Source: Maribellus comscasis
GTDB taxonomy: Bacteria; Bacteroidota; Bacteroidia; Bacteroidales; Prolixibacteraceae
Length of the DNA stretch: 64,000 nucleotides
NCBI RefSeq assembly: GCF_009762775.1
Contig: NZ_CP046401.1
Location: 7,452,001 to 7,516,000, forward strand
Direction of reading: 5' to 3'
Part shown: in pieces, positions 8,410 to 18,300 of the stretch
How the letters are laid out: each line of letters opens with the position of its first letter
How positions within the stretch are numbered: the stretch's first letter is position 1
Notes under the pieces: model-generated
What the model saw: only the letters and a program-made list of their open reading frames with translations
Told to the model about the DNA's origin: nothing
Database searches by the model: none
Made by a program: the position numbers and the translations under genes

Positions 8410-9774
8410 TCAATCGAAAACGGGCCTTCTAACACCTTCTCCTTCTTCCAACCATTCAATATTACTTTTCCAGGTTGCTACTTGCTCAGGCATGAAATAC
8501 CACCCATGACTCTTTCTATTTTCAGAAACTGTTTCATACGGCAAATCGGTTCTGAAACTCTGTCCTGCATAACTCGTAATGATTGAGGCACCATCATTAA
8601 CACTGTTTTTAAATTTATCCTCGATATAATCCAACGGCATTCCTGTACTCCGGTTATAACGGGATATCTCAATTTGGAGGCCCCATTTTTTTCCCGCAGC
8701 TTCCGCTACTTCTTTAACAAAAGGATACCTGTAACCTGTGGTATAACCTGCTACAATGTAATCTACATGTGGTAGCCTCACAATCTTTTCGATATCCTGA
8801 CCCAATTCCCTACGCATCCAATGAACAGGCATTTCATAATAACAGCCCATCCAGTTAGGGTTTGACCTGTTTTCGACAAATGCAAGTGTCGTGATAGAGC
8901 GAAGCCATTTAGAATAAAGTTCCACTCGCCAATCATACCAATGTTCCCATAAGTCACTGTTCGGCCAATTGTTATCTTCTATAAGTCTATCTTCATTAGT
9001 CTCATTGATATTGATTGCTGGCAATCCTGCATTGGCATTGGTTGATGAAGGTACCTCTATTGTCGTTACGGGAAACTTTGCTTCCACTGCATTTGGGTAA
9101 CCTTGTTCTTGAAGATACTCACGAAAAGAAGCCAAAGCTTCAACGGTGTAGGTAGGGCTTGTCCAATAGGTACTGACCCCAACAGTATTCGCTGTCAGGT
9201 TTTTTCCTGTCGCCCCTAGAATAACCTCATCAACATAGAACATTTCAATAGGGCCAATTGAATCAAACAGAATCTTGGCATTTTGGATGAACTCATGCTG
9301 GGCACTTGAAGAACCATAATTCCAATTCGTTTTTACAAATTCGCCTGTAGTGGGATCCAACCGTTCACCTTTGAGTTCATCTATATTATTTGGACGAAGC
9401 CTGCTCCAATTAAAACCAAAAGCAATTCCTATCCCATGGGCCCTCATCGTTTCCCTTACCTTACGGGACCGCTCGAAAAATTCTTGACTAGTAAGCAAAA
9501 AATTTGAAGCCCCCGCAATTGGCGAGGCGTCCCAGGACATCGCAAAACCAGCATCCCTCAAATCAATTGCAGAACTTTCTATTTGTTCATCCGTCGCGTT
9601 GAAATTTATATTGAGGCCTGTACCTAAAATGGTAGTGATTACCTTCCCCTGGTCTTCGTTGCTATTTTTTTTCGACTTTTCGAGTAATTGAGGGGCTATC
9701 TCCTCACATTGTACCAGGGGGAGTATCAAGGTCAGAAAAAATAGATTTTTTAAAAATAATTTTGCATTTTTCAT
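8410..9774 (-). CDS. Putative TIM-barrel glycoside hydrolase-like lipoprotein
   Basis: I place the start at the ATG at 9774 (454 residues). The longer frame starts with TTG and puts extra residues before the signal peptide. The N-terminus is a lipoprotein signal (FFLTLILPLVQC). The body resembles clan GH-A barrels: acidic strand ends in IEMFYVDEVIL and GLQIEISRYN could supply the two carboxylates, with aromatic motifs DLWEHWYDWR and WMGCYYEMPVHW. I do not recognise a defined GH family. It lies on the same strand as the sulfatase and GH127 genes, but is separated from them by the oxidoreductase relic. Confidence 0.6.
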   Translation of the reverse strand: MKNAKLFLKNLFFLTLILPLVQCEEIAPQLLEKSKKNSNEDQGKVITTILGTGLNINFNATDEQIESSAIDLRDAGFAMSWDASPIAGASNFLLTSQEFFERSRKVRETMRAHGIGIAFGFNWSRLRPNNIDELKGERLDPTTGEFVKTNWNYGSSSAQHEFIQNAKILFDSIGPIEMFYVDEVILGATGKNLTANTVGVSTYWTSPTYTVEALASFREYLQEQGYPNAVEAKFPVTTIEVPSSTNANAGLPAININETNEDRLIEDNNWPNSDLWEHWYDWRVELYSKWLRSITTLAFVENRSNPNWMGCYYEMPVHWMRRELGQDIEKIVRLPHVDYIVAGYTTGYRYPFVKEVAEAAGKKWGLQIEISRYNRSTGMPLDYIEDKFKNSVNDGASIITSYAGQSFRTDLPYETVSENRKSHGWYFMPEQVATWKSNIEWLEEGEGVRRPVFD

Positions 9775-10202
9775 TTCTGTTAATTTTTCAGTTAATAATA
9801 TCCATAATGACAAATCAGCGTTGGATATAAGTAAGCCTGTAAAGCCTTTTTAAGGATCGACATGTCTACTTTGTGTTTTATTTACAACCAAGCATAAACG
9901 ATGCAGTCAAATAACTCATCAGTAATAAAAAGTCAGGTTCTTAATCGGATTCTTCATCTAATAGTGTTTATTTTTAATCATTAAATACTTCTCTTTGTGT
10001 TTGGAATAGCAAGGCTTGTCTGTCTTTAGATACGTGAGTATAAAAGTTGCCCCATCATGGTAATATCGTGAACTAATGGAAGCTGCGAACTAAATTATTG
10101 TCTGCTTCTTTAAAATAGTTCTCCAAAAGCATATAATGTTAGAAAATGTAAATACCGGTACTTTACCCAGAATACGTTTTAGTCCATTTTCCACTTATAT
10201 TT
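9775..10202. other. Intergenic, no gene seen
   Basis: AT-rich DNA between the hydrolase-like gene and the MmgE/PrpD gene. I see no convincing ORF, hairpin terminator or RNA. A 17-bp tandem duplication (TATTTTCAAATGTTCAT twice, 10198-10231) straddles the end of the MmgE/PrpD gene. Confidence 0.6.
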
Positions 10203-11738
10203 TCAAATGTTCATTATTTTCAAATGTTCATCAACAAAATCATTGATATTGATTTCATCCTGAATCTCTTCAATTCCTTTTAATAATAGATTGGCTCTAT
10301 CATCTGATATTAATTCAGAAAACGACAGGTTACCCCTAAATTTTTTGATTATATCATTATAGGACATATAATCTTTTGTGAAGAATTTTTCATGTATATT
10401 CTTATCATTTTCCAAGACAGTTCCATCTTTCAATGTAATTACAACTTTTTGTTTTCTTCCCTCAGGGCGATCTCTTATGATTACTTTTTTAGAAATCTCG
10501 GATACTTCAAAATCTTCTTCAATCATTTTGTTTGTAATCTCCGCTGGACCAAACCTTTTATTTTTGATAGCTGAAACAACCTCATAAGGGGCACAAAACT
10601 GTGCAGCAACATGCAGGTTTTCTGACGAAGGGTTCCATGGCACACCCACTAAGCCTCCTATCCCGACAAATATTTCTATGTTATCGATATCTTTTAATGA
10701 GATTTTATTTCTTTCTGCAAGTTCAATTGCTGCTTCTATTGCAGGATGACCTGCACCACAACATGCATATTTTTTAAAAGCTAATTGTTCGATCTCAAAA
10801 TGGTCTCTTTTTCCATCAATATCGGTTTTATAGGTAGGAGAAGGTTCAGCTTCGCCACCATAGATACAAAATAATCCTCTTTTAGAAAGAAAAATATGAT
10901 GTGGCCCACTAATTCCTTTTTGAGCGAAATATGCACTAACTACACCTGCCCTGCTGGCAATCGCAGGTTGAATCCTTTTGGTTAATGTATTGTCGATCAG
11001 AGCTTGCCGGTTTCCTGAGGCATGGGCATAAAATATCCCAAAGGCATCCATTGTTTGTTCTACTGATAATCCTAAAAGACGACAACTTGCAGCAGTTGCA
11101 CCGAAACCTCCAATAATACTGGTTGGTAAAAATGCACCATGGGTTTTTCTTGCATGATATTCCCGTCCTAACCTTCCGGATATTTCAATACCTAAAATAA
11201 TCGCTTCCAGGACTTCTCTCCCTGTCGCATTTTGCTCTTGTCCTACAGCAAAAGCAGCAGGTACTACTACGGATGTTATATGCGTAATTGAAGGTATGTG
11301 TATATCATCAAGATCAAGGGCATGTATAAAGACGCTGTTTACAAAAGCAGCATCAGGGGCAGCGAGCATGGTACCATCGATCCATACTGTAGCTTGTGAC
11401 GTTCCTCCAAAATATTTTTCCTGATCTAATACCTCCTGTACACCCGGAGAATAAAAACCTGCAAACGAAACCCCAAAATCGTCAATTAATGCTTTTTTTG
11501 CAGCCTTTATTGCCTCATCGGTAATTTTATTTTGATCTGTCAGTACAGCTATTTCAGCCAGTTGCCTTGACAGTAGTCTATCATTTTCTTGTGAGAAGGT
11601 TACATTAACGATAAACAGGAAAACAAATGTAGACATCAGACTTTTCAGCCCTAAAAACTGTTTTACATTTTTTTTAATTGTAACCAGCAAAATATTTGAG
11701 ACATTTGCTCTAAATATAAATTTCTTATTAAAACACAT
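10203..11738 (-). CDS. MmgE/PrpD family protein, probably exported
   Basis: A 511-codon frame in the MmgE/PrpD superfamily, which includes 2-methylcitrate dehydratase and iminodisuccinate epimerase. Family blocks are ALIDDFGVSFAG, FIHALDLDDIHI (about 140-150), GYHARKTHGAFLP-like YHARKTHGAFLP, and KKYACCGAGHPAIEAA. A hydrophobic stretch ending in VTFSQ precedes the domain. The true start may therefore lie inside the frame, giving a periplasmic enzyme, which is unusual for this mostly cytoplasmic family. It starts 5 bp after the stop of the lyase gene, so the two are surely co-transcribed. Its last codons were altered by a 17-bp tandem duplication that adds MNI. Confidence 0.8.
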   Translation of the reverse strand: MCFNKKFIFRANVSNILLVTIKKNVKQFLGLKSLMSTFVFLFIVNVTFSQENDRLLSRQLAEIAVLTDQNKITDEAIKAAKKALIDDFGVSFAGFYSPGVQEVLDQEKYFGGTSQATVWIDGTMLAAPDAAFVNSVFIHALDLDDIHIPSITHITSVVVPAAFAVGQEQNATGREVLEAIILGIEISGRLGREYHARKTHGAFLPTSIIGGFGATAASCRLLGLSVEQTMDAFGIFYAHASGNRQALIDNTLTKRIQPAIASRAGVVSAYFAQKGISGPHHIFLSKRGLFCIYGGEAEPSPTYKTDIDGKRDHFEIEQLAFKKYACCGAGHPAIEAAIELAERNKISLKDIDNIEIFVGIGGLVGVPWNPSSENLHVAAQFCAPYEVVSAIKNKRFGPAEITNKMIEEDFEVSEISKKVIIRDRPEGRKQKVVITLKDGTVLENDKNIHEKFFTKDYMSYNDIIKKFRGNLSFSELISDDRANLLLKGIEEIQDEININDFVDEHLKIMNI

Positions 11739-11743
11739 AAGAG

Positions 11744-13399
11744 CTATTCTTTTAATGATGAATTATATAGTTCCCGTAAATCATCCATCATGCTTTGTTG
11801 CGCATTTTCTTCATTTTTGACCAAATCTATATGGTGTTTCCTGGCAGAATCCAATTGCTTCCAGCGTTCTGTTATCATGCGGGATACCTCGGATGGAGCT
11901 ACACCTCCTTTAGAATTTGTAACCTCAACAAAATGCACAGGGTCCATCAACATCGTTAACTCTGATTGAGATAAATCTAATTCATGCCCGACTACTTGTT
12001 TTGCAGCATCCTGTAAGGTCTCGATATTTGCTTCATTAAAATTAGTAGCAATACTTTTTTGCTCAGCTGACTTGTGTATAAATATATTTACAATTTCATG
12101 TGCTTTTCTAAAATCGATTGTGAACCTTCGGGAAATCTCATTAGCCAACTCACTTGAGCAAGAAGATCCTTCACGCACGGTAGCCAACATAACTTCTTCG
12201 TGGAGTTCCATACCTGGGAAATGATATAAAAATTGATTTGTCATCCCTTTTACAGAATTAATAGCTTGTAAGGTAGGAGGGGCAAATTTGTATGCCATTG
12301 CATTCATATCGCCATGAGGAATGCGTATCCCCATGGTAGCAACTTCTGTTAAATAACCCACCATTGTTGCTGAATGATTATAGGTACTTTCAAAATAAGT
12401 TTGATTACTGCGTTTATTTGGCATCATAAAACTACCCGCACCTATTTCAAATTCAATAAAATCATATTCCCGGGTTGACCAATAATCCAAATCTACTCCC
12501 AGTCTGCTAAGTATGGCCGAAATGTTGCATAACCCCGCAACTAATGAAACATAACCATCTGTCTGTGAAACAGCATCATTTGTATTTTCAATTAATCCTT
12601 CGCATGCAATGTAATGACTAACCATATCCCGGTCAATAGGCCAACTTGTCCCTGCAAGGGCACCGCAACCAAGTTCATTAAGGCTCATTGCACGATAGCC
12701 GTCTTCAAGGGTTTTTATACATCTTTGTATAGGATCAAATACAGACAGGATATAATGACCAAATGTTGTAGGCTGTGCATGCCGAATGTGTGTATAACCG
12801 GGCATAACTGCTTCTTTACTGCGATCAGCCAATTCTAGAAGTATTTGTGAGAAATCATCCAATTCGATGATTAGTTTCAACAATGCAGGACGTATGGCCA
12901 TTTGTTGCTTCATACTTGGCTGAGTCCTTGCTATCCGTAAATAATTTCCAACCTCTTCTCCATATTTTTCAAAAATAAAAGTTTCCAGGTCACCAATATT
13001 TTTATAATTTTCTTTTGGGTTTTCCCAGAACTCCAACAATGCACCGGCTAATGCGTTAATACTATGGTTGGGAACCATACCTGTCTTCATTTCCATTACA
13101 GCCCATGCGGTGTTAATCCATGCTGTATGATCAATAGTATTAATACTATCGACCAAGGCTGTGAGATCATTTTTATATGGACTCCATGCGTTCAGCATCC
13201 ATGGCATTGAATGGAGCCCTGTATTACCTATCGGTTTTTCACTGTATAAAACTTTTTCCGGAATCCTTTTGTGATAATATTCGCTTAAAGTGCGACTTTT
13301 AATATGATATTCTCTACTTCCTGTTTCCTGGCTAAAACAGGTTCCGAAAATCAAAATAGAAAGGATTATTGTACCGATAAAATTCTTAATATAATTCAT
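11744..13399 (-). CDS. Argininosuccinate-lyase-type C-N lyase, exported
   Basis: A 551-residue member of the fumarase/aspartase/argininosuccinate lyase superfamily. Residues 1-23 form a signal peptide (IILSILIFGTCFSQ). The catalytic T-H pair is in GYTHIRHAQPTT (about 201-212) and the flexible signature loop with the catalytic serine is GAGSFMMPNKR (about 320-330, Ser 323). The substrate loop that reads A-R-S-R-N-D in argininosuccinate lyases is here ARTQPSMKQQ, so the amine partner is probably not arginine. Products would be fumarate plus an amine or amino acid. Export, and pairing with MmgE/PrpD under a SusCD operon, argue for catabolism of an imported succinyl-amine, not for biosynthesis. 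Confidence 0.82.
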   Translation of the reverse strand: MNYIKNFIGTIILSILIFGTCFSQETGSREYHIKSRTLSEYYHKRIPEKVLYSEKPIGNTGLHSMPWMLNAWSPYKNDLTALVDSINTIDHTAWINTAWAVMEMKTGMVPNHSINALAGALLEFWENPKENYKNIGDLETFIFEKYGEEVGNYLRIARTQPSMKQQMAIRPALLKLIIELDDFSQILLELADRSKEAVMPGYTHIRHAQPTTFGHYILSVFDPIQRCIKTLEDGYRAMSLNELGCGALAGTSWPIDRDMVSHYIACEGLIENTNDAVSQTDGYVSLVAGLCNISAILSRLGVDLDYWSTREYDFIEFEIGAGSFMMPNKRSNQTYFESTYNHSATMVGYLTEVATMGIRIPHGDMNAMAYKFAPPTLQAINSVKGMTNQFLYHFPGMELHEEVMLATVREGSSCSSELANEISRRFTIDFRKAHEIVNIFIHKSAEQKSIATNFNEANIETLQDAAKQVVGHELDLSQSELTMLMDPVHFVEVTNSKGGVAPSEVSRMITERWKQLDSARKHHIDLVKNEENAQQSMMDDLRELYNSSLKE

Positions 13400-13427
13400 G
13401 ATGTTTTGTTTGTGTTAGAATGCTTAT

Positions 13428-13589
13428 AAAATAGATAACATGATATATGTAAACATGTTACGAATCGACAGACATGCGATGCGTTGTCAATAGAAAATCG
13501 ATACTTGCTGAAAATTTTAAAGAATAAACATCTAATGATAGTTCGCATAGACAAATTCGTAGACAACTTTTAACTTTCGGCAAGTATCG
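13428..13589. promoter_or_regulatory. Intergenic inverted repeats between susD and lyase
   Basis: A 209-bp gap separates susD from the lyase. It contains a long imperfect inverted repeat, with arms CGATACTTGCTGAAAATTTT (13499-13518) and the mirrored block ending GGCAAGTATCG (to 13589), about 20 bp each. A shorter TAACATG/CATGTTA pair lies nearer the lyase. The large stem has no T-run after it. It could be an attenuator, a processing stem that sets lyase levels relative to SusCD, or an operator for a separate promoter. Confidence 0.55.
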
Positions 13590-13608
13590 TTCAAAAATCA
13601 ACTATAGC

Positions 13609-15336
13609 TTAATATTGGGGATTCTGTACTAGATTTTTATTGATTTGTATCTCACTGGTTGGAATGGGCCACAAATACTGCCTGTCTGGCCATGACCGCT
13701 TGGCCAACCTTCTTATTCTGCCTTCTTGAAACATGTTGGTCTCTTCAAAATGCGCAATGCCGTCCTCATCAATAGGAGGTGTATCCGGCCAAAACCATAA
13801 ACCCGGTTCCACGACTTTGTTGCGCAGATCGTCAGCTGATGACAAAATGCCATACGTCCACATGTTCATGACTTTTTCAGCTAATCTCCATCTGACTAAA
13901 TCACAATATCTGCGCAATCCTTCAAAGCCAAATTCCATTCTTCTTTCTACCCGCAATTGTCTCCGTAATTCATTTTGATCCGTAACAGTTACTTTAGGAT
14001 AAGCTGATGAACTTATATCCACTTCGTAGGCGCGGGCACGTACATGGTTAATCGCATCTAAAACAGATTGGTCAATTTCATTTAATTCAATTTTGGATTC
14101 CGCATAATACAGTAAAACATCTGCATAACGAACAACAATACTGAGCGGCTCCGCAAGACTGTTTAACCAGTCAGATTCTTCGCCATTTATCCATTTTCGA
14201 ACAGCAAGACCGTTAAATGATGCAAACCTGTCATTCCCTCGGGAATCTTTATTTGTTACATAGCTGCCTGTATTTGAGTTAAATACGACAAGAGAATCCG
14301 GATGAGGCTCGTAAACAACCCCGGCGAATTGAGAACCGAACTCAATAATTGTCTTGTTACATCTTGGATCCCTGTTTTCGAACGGATTTTGCGGATCGAA
14401 CAGGGGCGATTCATCAATCGGTAAACCATCTGTACATAAATACGACGCAAGTAGTTGCCATGACGGGCCGCGAACCACAAACCCTCCCGGTGTTCTGGTG
14501 CACAATTGAGCACCATGACCTCCAAGCACAACACCATACTCTTTTGATCGGGGTATTGCAAAGATGATCTCTTTTGATAGTCCTGTTTTTTTTGCAAAAA
14601 CATCTTCATATTTTGGGTGAAGCTCATAAATTCCCAAATCTATGCAAGCTTTAGCCGCATCACGCGCAACTTCGTAATCCCCCATATACAGGGCAATCCG
14701 CGATTTCATGGCTAAAGCTGCGCCTTTTGTGGCACGCTGAAAACCACTGTACGTTAATGGTAAATTTTGAGAAGCGAAATCAAAATCTTTATAAATCTCC
14801 TGAAGTATTTCTTCTTTATCTTTTCTCGATAATGAAAAAGCCTCATCTACCGTTAAAACATTTGTATAAAACGGGACATCACCCCAATGAAATATCAGGT
14901 TAGAATACCGGGCGGCCCGATGAAACATTGCCTCTGCCTTTAACTGTTCCTTTTTATCATCGGAAATTCCTTCTGCATTTTGAAGTTCCTGAATTACCCG
15001 GTTTGCATTTTGGATTTGTTGATAATTACGCCCCCATAAAGTTTTGACAAAGCTAGTACTTGCATCAAGCGATCCGCCATCAAGGGCTCCCACTCGATCT
15101 CTGTAGATTAGGTCGTCCGTCCACAGGTCAATGGCCTCGAGGTTAAATTGCTGATCCCAATACCCTATTCCATAAAAATAGTTCATAGACATATCAAATT
15201 CTTCGCCTGAGGAGTACCAATTTTCAGTAGAAGCAGAAGATAAGGGAGCCAAATCCAAATCATTACATGCATTGCCTATCAAAATAATAAACCCGAAGGC
15301 AATTATTAATTTATTTTTATAATTCGTAGTTTTCAT
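13609..15336 (-). CDS. susD-like: SusD-like nutrient-binding lipoprotein
   Basis: A 575-residue SusD/RagB-family outer-membrane lipoprotein. The start at 15336 is chosen because it gives a lipoprotein signal (IILIGNAC, Cys about 24), has AAGGAAC 5-10 bp upstream, and follows the susC stop by 11 bp. The longer frame runs into susC. The TPR-like region is seen in AEAMFHRAARYSNLIFHWGD and the typical C-terminal block is RRMEFGFEGLRRYCDLVRW, ending LWPIPTSEIQINKNL. It caps the adjacent SusC channel and binds the substrate at the cell surface. Confidence 0.95.
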   Translation of the reverse strand: MKTTNYKNKLIIAFGFIILIGNACNDLDLAPLSSASTENWYSSGEEFDMSMNYFYGIGYWDQQFNLEAIDLWTDDLIYRDRVGALDGGSLDASTSFVKTLWGRNYQQIQNANRVIQELQNAEGISDDKKEQLKAEAMFHRAARYSNLIFHWGDVPFYTNVLTVDEAFSLSRKDKEEILQEIYKDFDFASQNLPLTYSGFQRATKGAALAMKSRIALYMGDYEVARDAAKACIDLGIYELHPKYEDVFAKKTGLSKEIIFAIPRSKEYGVVLGGHGAQLCTRTPGGFVVRGPSWQLLASYLCTDGLPIDESPLFDPQNPFENRDPRCNKTIIEFGSQFAGVVYEPHPDSLVVFNSNTGSYVTNKDSRGNDRFASFNGLAVRKWINGEESDWLNSLAEPLSIVVRYADVLLYYAESKIELNEIDQSVLDAINHVRARAYEVDISSSAYPKVTVTDQNELRRQLRVERRMEFGFEGLRRYCDLVRWRLAEKVMNMWTYGILSSADDLRNKVVEPGLWFWPDTPPIDEDGIAHFEETNMFQEGRIRRLAKRSWPDRQYLWPIPTSEIQINKNLVQNPQY

Positions 15337-15347
15337 ATTAGTTCCTT

Positions 15348-18300
15348 TTAAAATGTTACAGAAAGGCCGAAAAGAAAAGTCCGGGTTATCCAATAATCAC
15401 TGGGAGATGACTCGGGATCCCATCCCGGATAATAATTGTCGATTGAAAATACGTTCGACACGTTCCCATATACCCGTATGTTCTGCATTTTACATTTCTC
15501 TACAAAACGACTAGGTAAATTATAACCAAGCATAATATTTTTCAGCCTGAAATATGCTCCATTAAACATCCAGAAATCTGAAAAGGCAAACATTTGCGTG
15601 GTAGCACTTCTTGTAATCCGTGGATATTTTGCATTCAGGTTTTCTTCCGTTGTATTGTACGCGCTCCAGTAGTGTTTTGCATATTCTTCAGAAATTTCCT
15701 GTTCAACCGCACCATAAGGTTTTACCATATCCGGTAGGATCCTTTTATTTTGTTTTCCAACTCCTTGAAAAACCAATGAAAGATCAACATTCTTATATTT
15801 CATATTGATATTTCCACCATACATAAAACGGGGCATTGAGCCCCCGAGCAATACCCGGTCATAATCCGGTGAGATTATTCCATCGGGTTTTCCATCAGGA
15901 CCACTAATATCTAATAATTTAATATCGCCCACCCGAACTGTGGAGTTAAGGGTTGGATAATCAGTTAACTCCTCCTCCGTTTGAAACAACCCATCGGATT
16001 TATAGCCATACCATTCGTTGAATTCACTGCCTTCTCTTTTTATTTGGGTTCCCAAAAATTCTGTTCCACCCAGGTCTCCCATTTTCGATATGAAATCAGA
16101 AAGATTAGCCGACACTGAATAACTAAAGTCTCCTGTTTTATTAGAATATCCTATTTCCGCTTCCCATCCTTTTGTATTCATTTTTCCACTATTCTGATCA
16201 GGATTCGAGACTCCCATGTAATCAGGTATCTCCAGAGCCAATAACATGTCATGGGTCGTTTTTTTGTAGTAATCTCCGGTAAACCTCAACTTATTGTTAA
16301 AGAAATATGCATCGATACCGAAGCCGTATGTTTCAGTTGTTTCCCAGCTAATATCTTCAATAGCAAAATCGGTGACCTTAGCATTTAGCACTGAGACTAT
16401 ATTATTCCCCTCGTACAATAAATTACTTCCAAAATTGAGAGTACTTTGATAGGGGTAATTTCCAATCCTGTCATTTCCCAATACACCCCATGAGGTTCTG
16501 ATTTTTAAAAAGGACAAACTAGAAAAACTTTTCATAAATTTTTCTTCCGAAAGTACCCAACCCAACGAAACCGAGGGAAAGAATCCCCACCTGTAATCAC
16601 TATGAAACCGTGACGATCCGTCATACCTGAAATTGGCCTGTAACAGGTATTTTCTGTTATAATTGTAGATGAGCCGTCCAAAATAGGAACGGTAAGCAAG
16701 CTCATATGCATTGCCATCATTGGATAAATAATTTTCGTTACCCCTGCTTAAATAAGGGAATGTACTTAATTCAAACTGATCGCTTGATGCGGATAAATCT
16801 TCGCTGAAACTAGAATAGTTTTCGTAACCGGCCATTAAATTGAAGTTGTGGTTTTGTATGTTTCCCGCATAATTTACCAATAGCTGTGAGGTAACATTGT
16901 AACTCTCATTTCTGATTTCATTCAGGAAAGTTGAGTTAGCACCGAAAGCATAACCTGTAATATTATCCGGGTCATCCCTGTCGTAATAGGGAACTTTCTT
17001 ACGCCAGTCTTTTCTTTTTGTATCATTATATCTTGGAGATATGATCATAGAAATCTGTAAGTCTTTTACGAGAGTAATATCCAGTGATATTTTTCCTCCT
17101 ACACGGTTTTCCCATAACGTATTGGAGCCGCCACTTTTTAAAATCGCCGGGTTATTATACCCTGCACGGGTACCGGTTGCACGCCCATTTTCCCAGAATG
17201 GCGTGTAGCCAGGATTGAAACCTAAGCTTAATGGTGTTATTGTATGATTTATTGTTCCTCCGTTATTTCCGACTACTCCTTCTTTATCAAGAATACGGGA
17301 ATAATAAAAATCAATTGTTCCGGATATGAAATTATTGATTGTCAAATCGTTATTCACCCTCACATTCATCCTTTCATAATATGCCCCTTCTTCAGCAATA
17401 TCATTATATAACTTATCTGATTTGGCATAACTTAAGGAAGCTTTTGTTTTTAATTTTTCTGTTCCCATGGTATAAGTTAGTTGATGATTTTGTGCTGGAG
17501 CAAAATCATCCATGGTATTCTCAAGCCAGTTATAATCAGGATATGCATAAGGATCCTCCGCATGGAGTGTTGCGTAGTTTTCTATGAGATCTTGTTCGAA
17601 AAGCGGATATTCACTACCCGTATTGCCTGCGTCATTCCACCTCGATTCATTATAGAGTTTCATAGATTGAACTGCCCCGACGTATTCAGGTAGTCTCGTT
17701 GGCACATCTATACTGTATTTAACTTCATAATTTAGACTTGCTGTGCCGGTACGAGCCCTTTTGGTTTCAATAAGGATTACGCCTGAAGCTGCTCTGGAAC
17801 CATATATCGATGCTGAAGCGGCATCTTTCAGGACAGATATATTTGCAATGTCATTCGGGTTGATATCGCTAATGCTCCCAGGAACCCCGTCAATAATATA
17901 TAAAGGATTACTGTTGTTTATACTTGTAATCCCTCTGATTCTTATCGTTGCGTCATCACCGGGTTTATTTCCCGTTTTTGTTACCATCAGACCAGGTATT
18001 GCACCTTGTAACCCTTGCGATAATTGCAGTGTTTGCCTATCTGAGATCAGTTCCCCCTGAACAGAAGATACAGAACCTGTTAAGTCACTTTTCTTCATAG
18101 TCCCATACCCAATAGCAACAACTTCTTCCAGGCCAATTGTTTCGGCTATCATTTGAATATTAATTATGGCCTGGCTCCCTACTTCAATTTCCTGAGATTT
18201 CATCCCCACAAACGAAAATTGCAGGATAGCATTATCAGGAACATTAGCTAATACATATTCTCCATCACCATTGGTAACCGTTCCTTGTGTAGTGTTTTTT

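Noticed and set aside
14256..14627. 123-codon minus-strand frame
   Set aside because: It lies wholly inside susD in another frame and has no coherent protein features.
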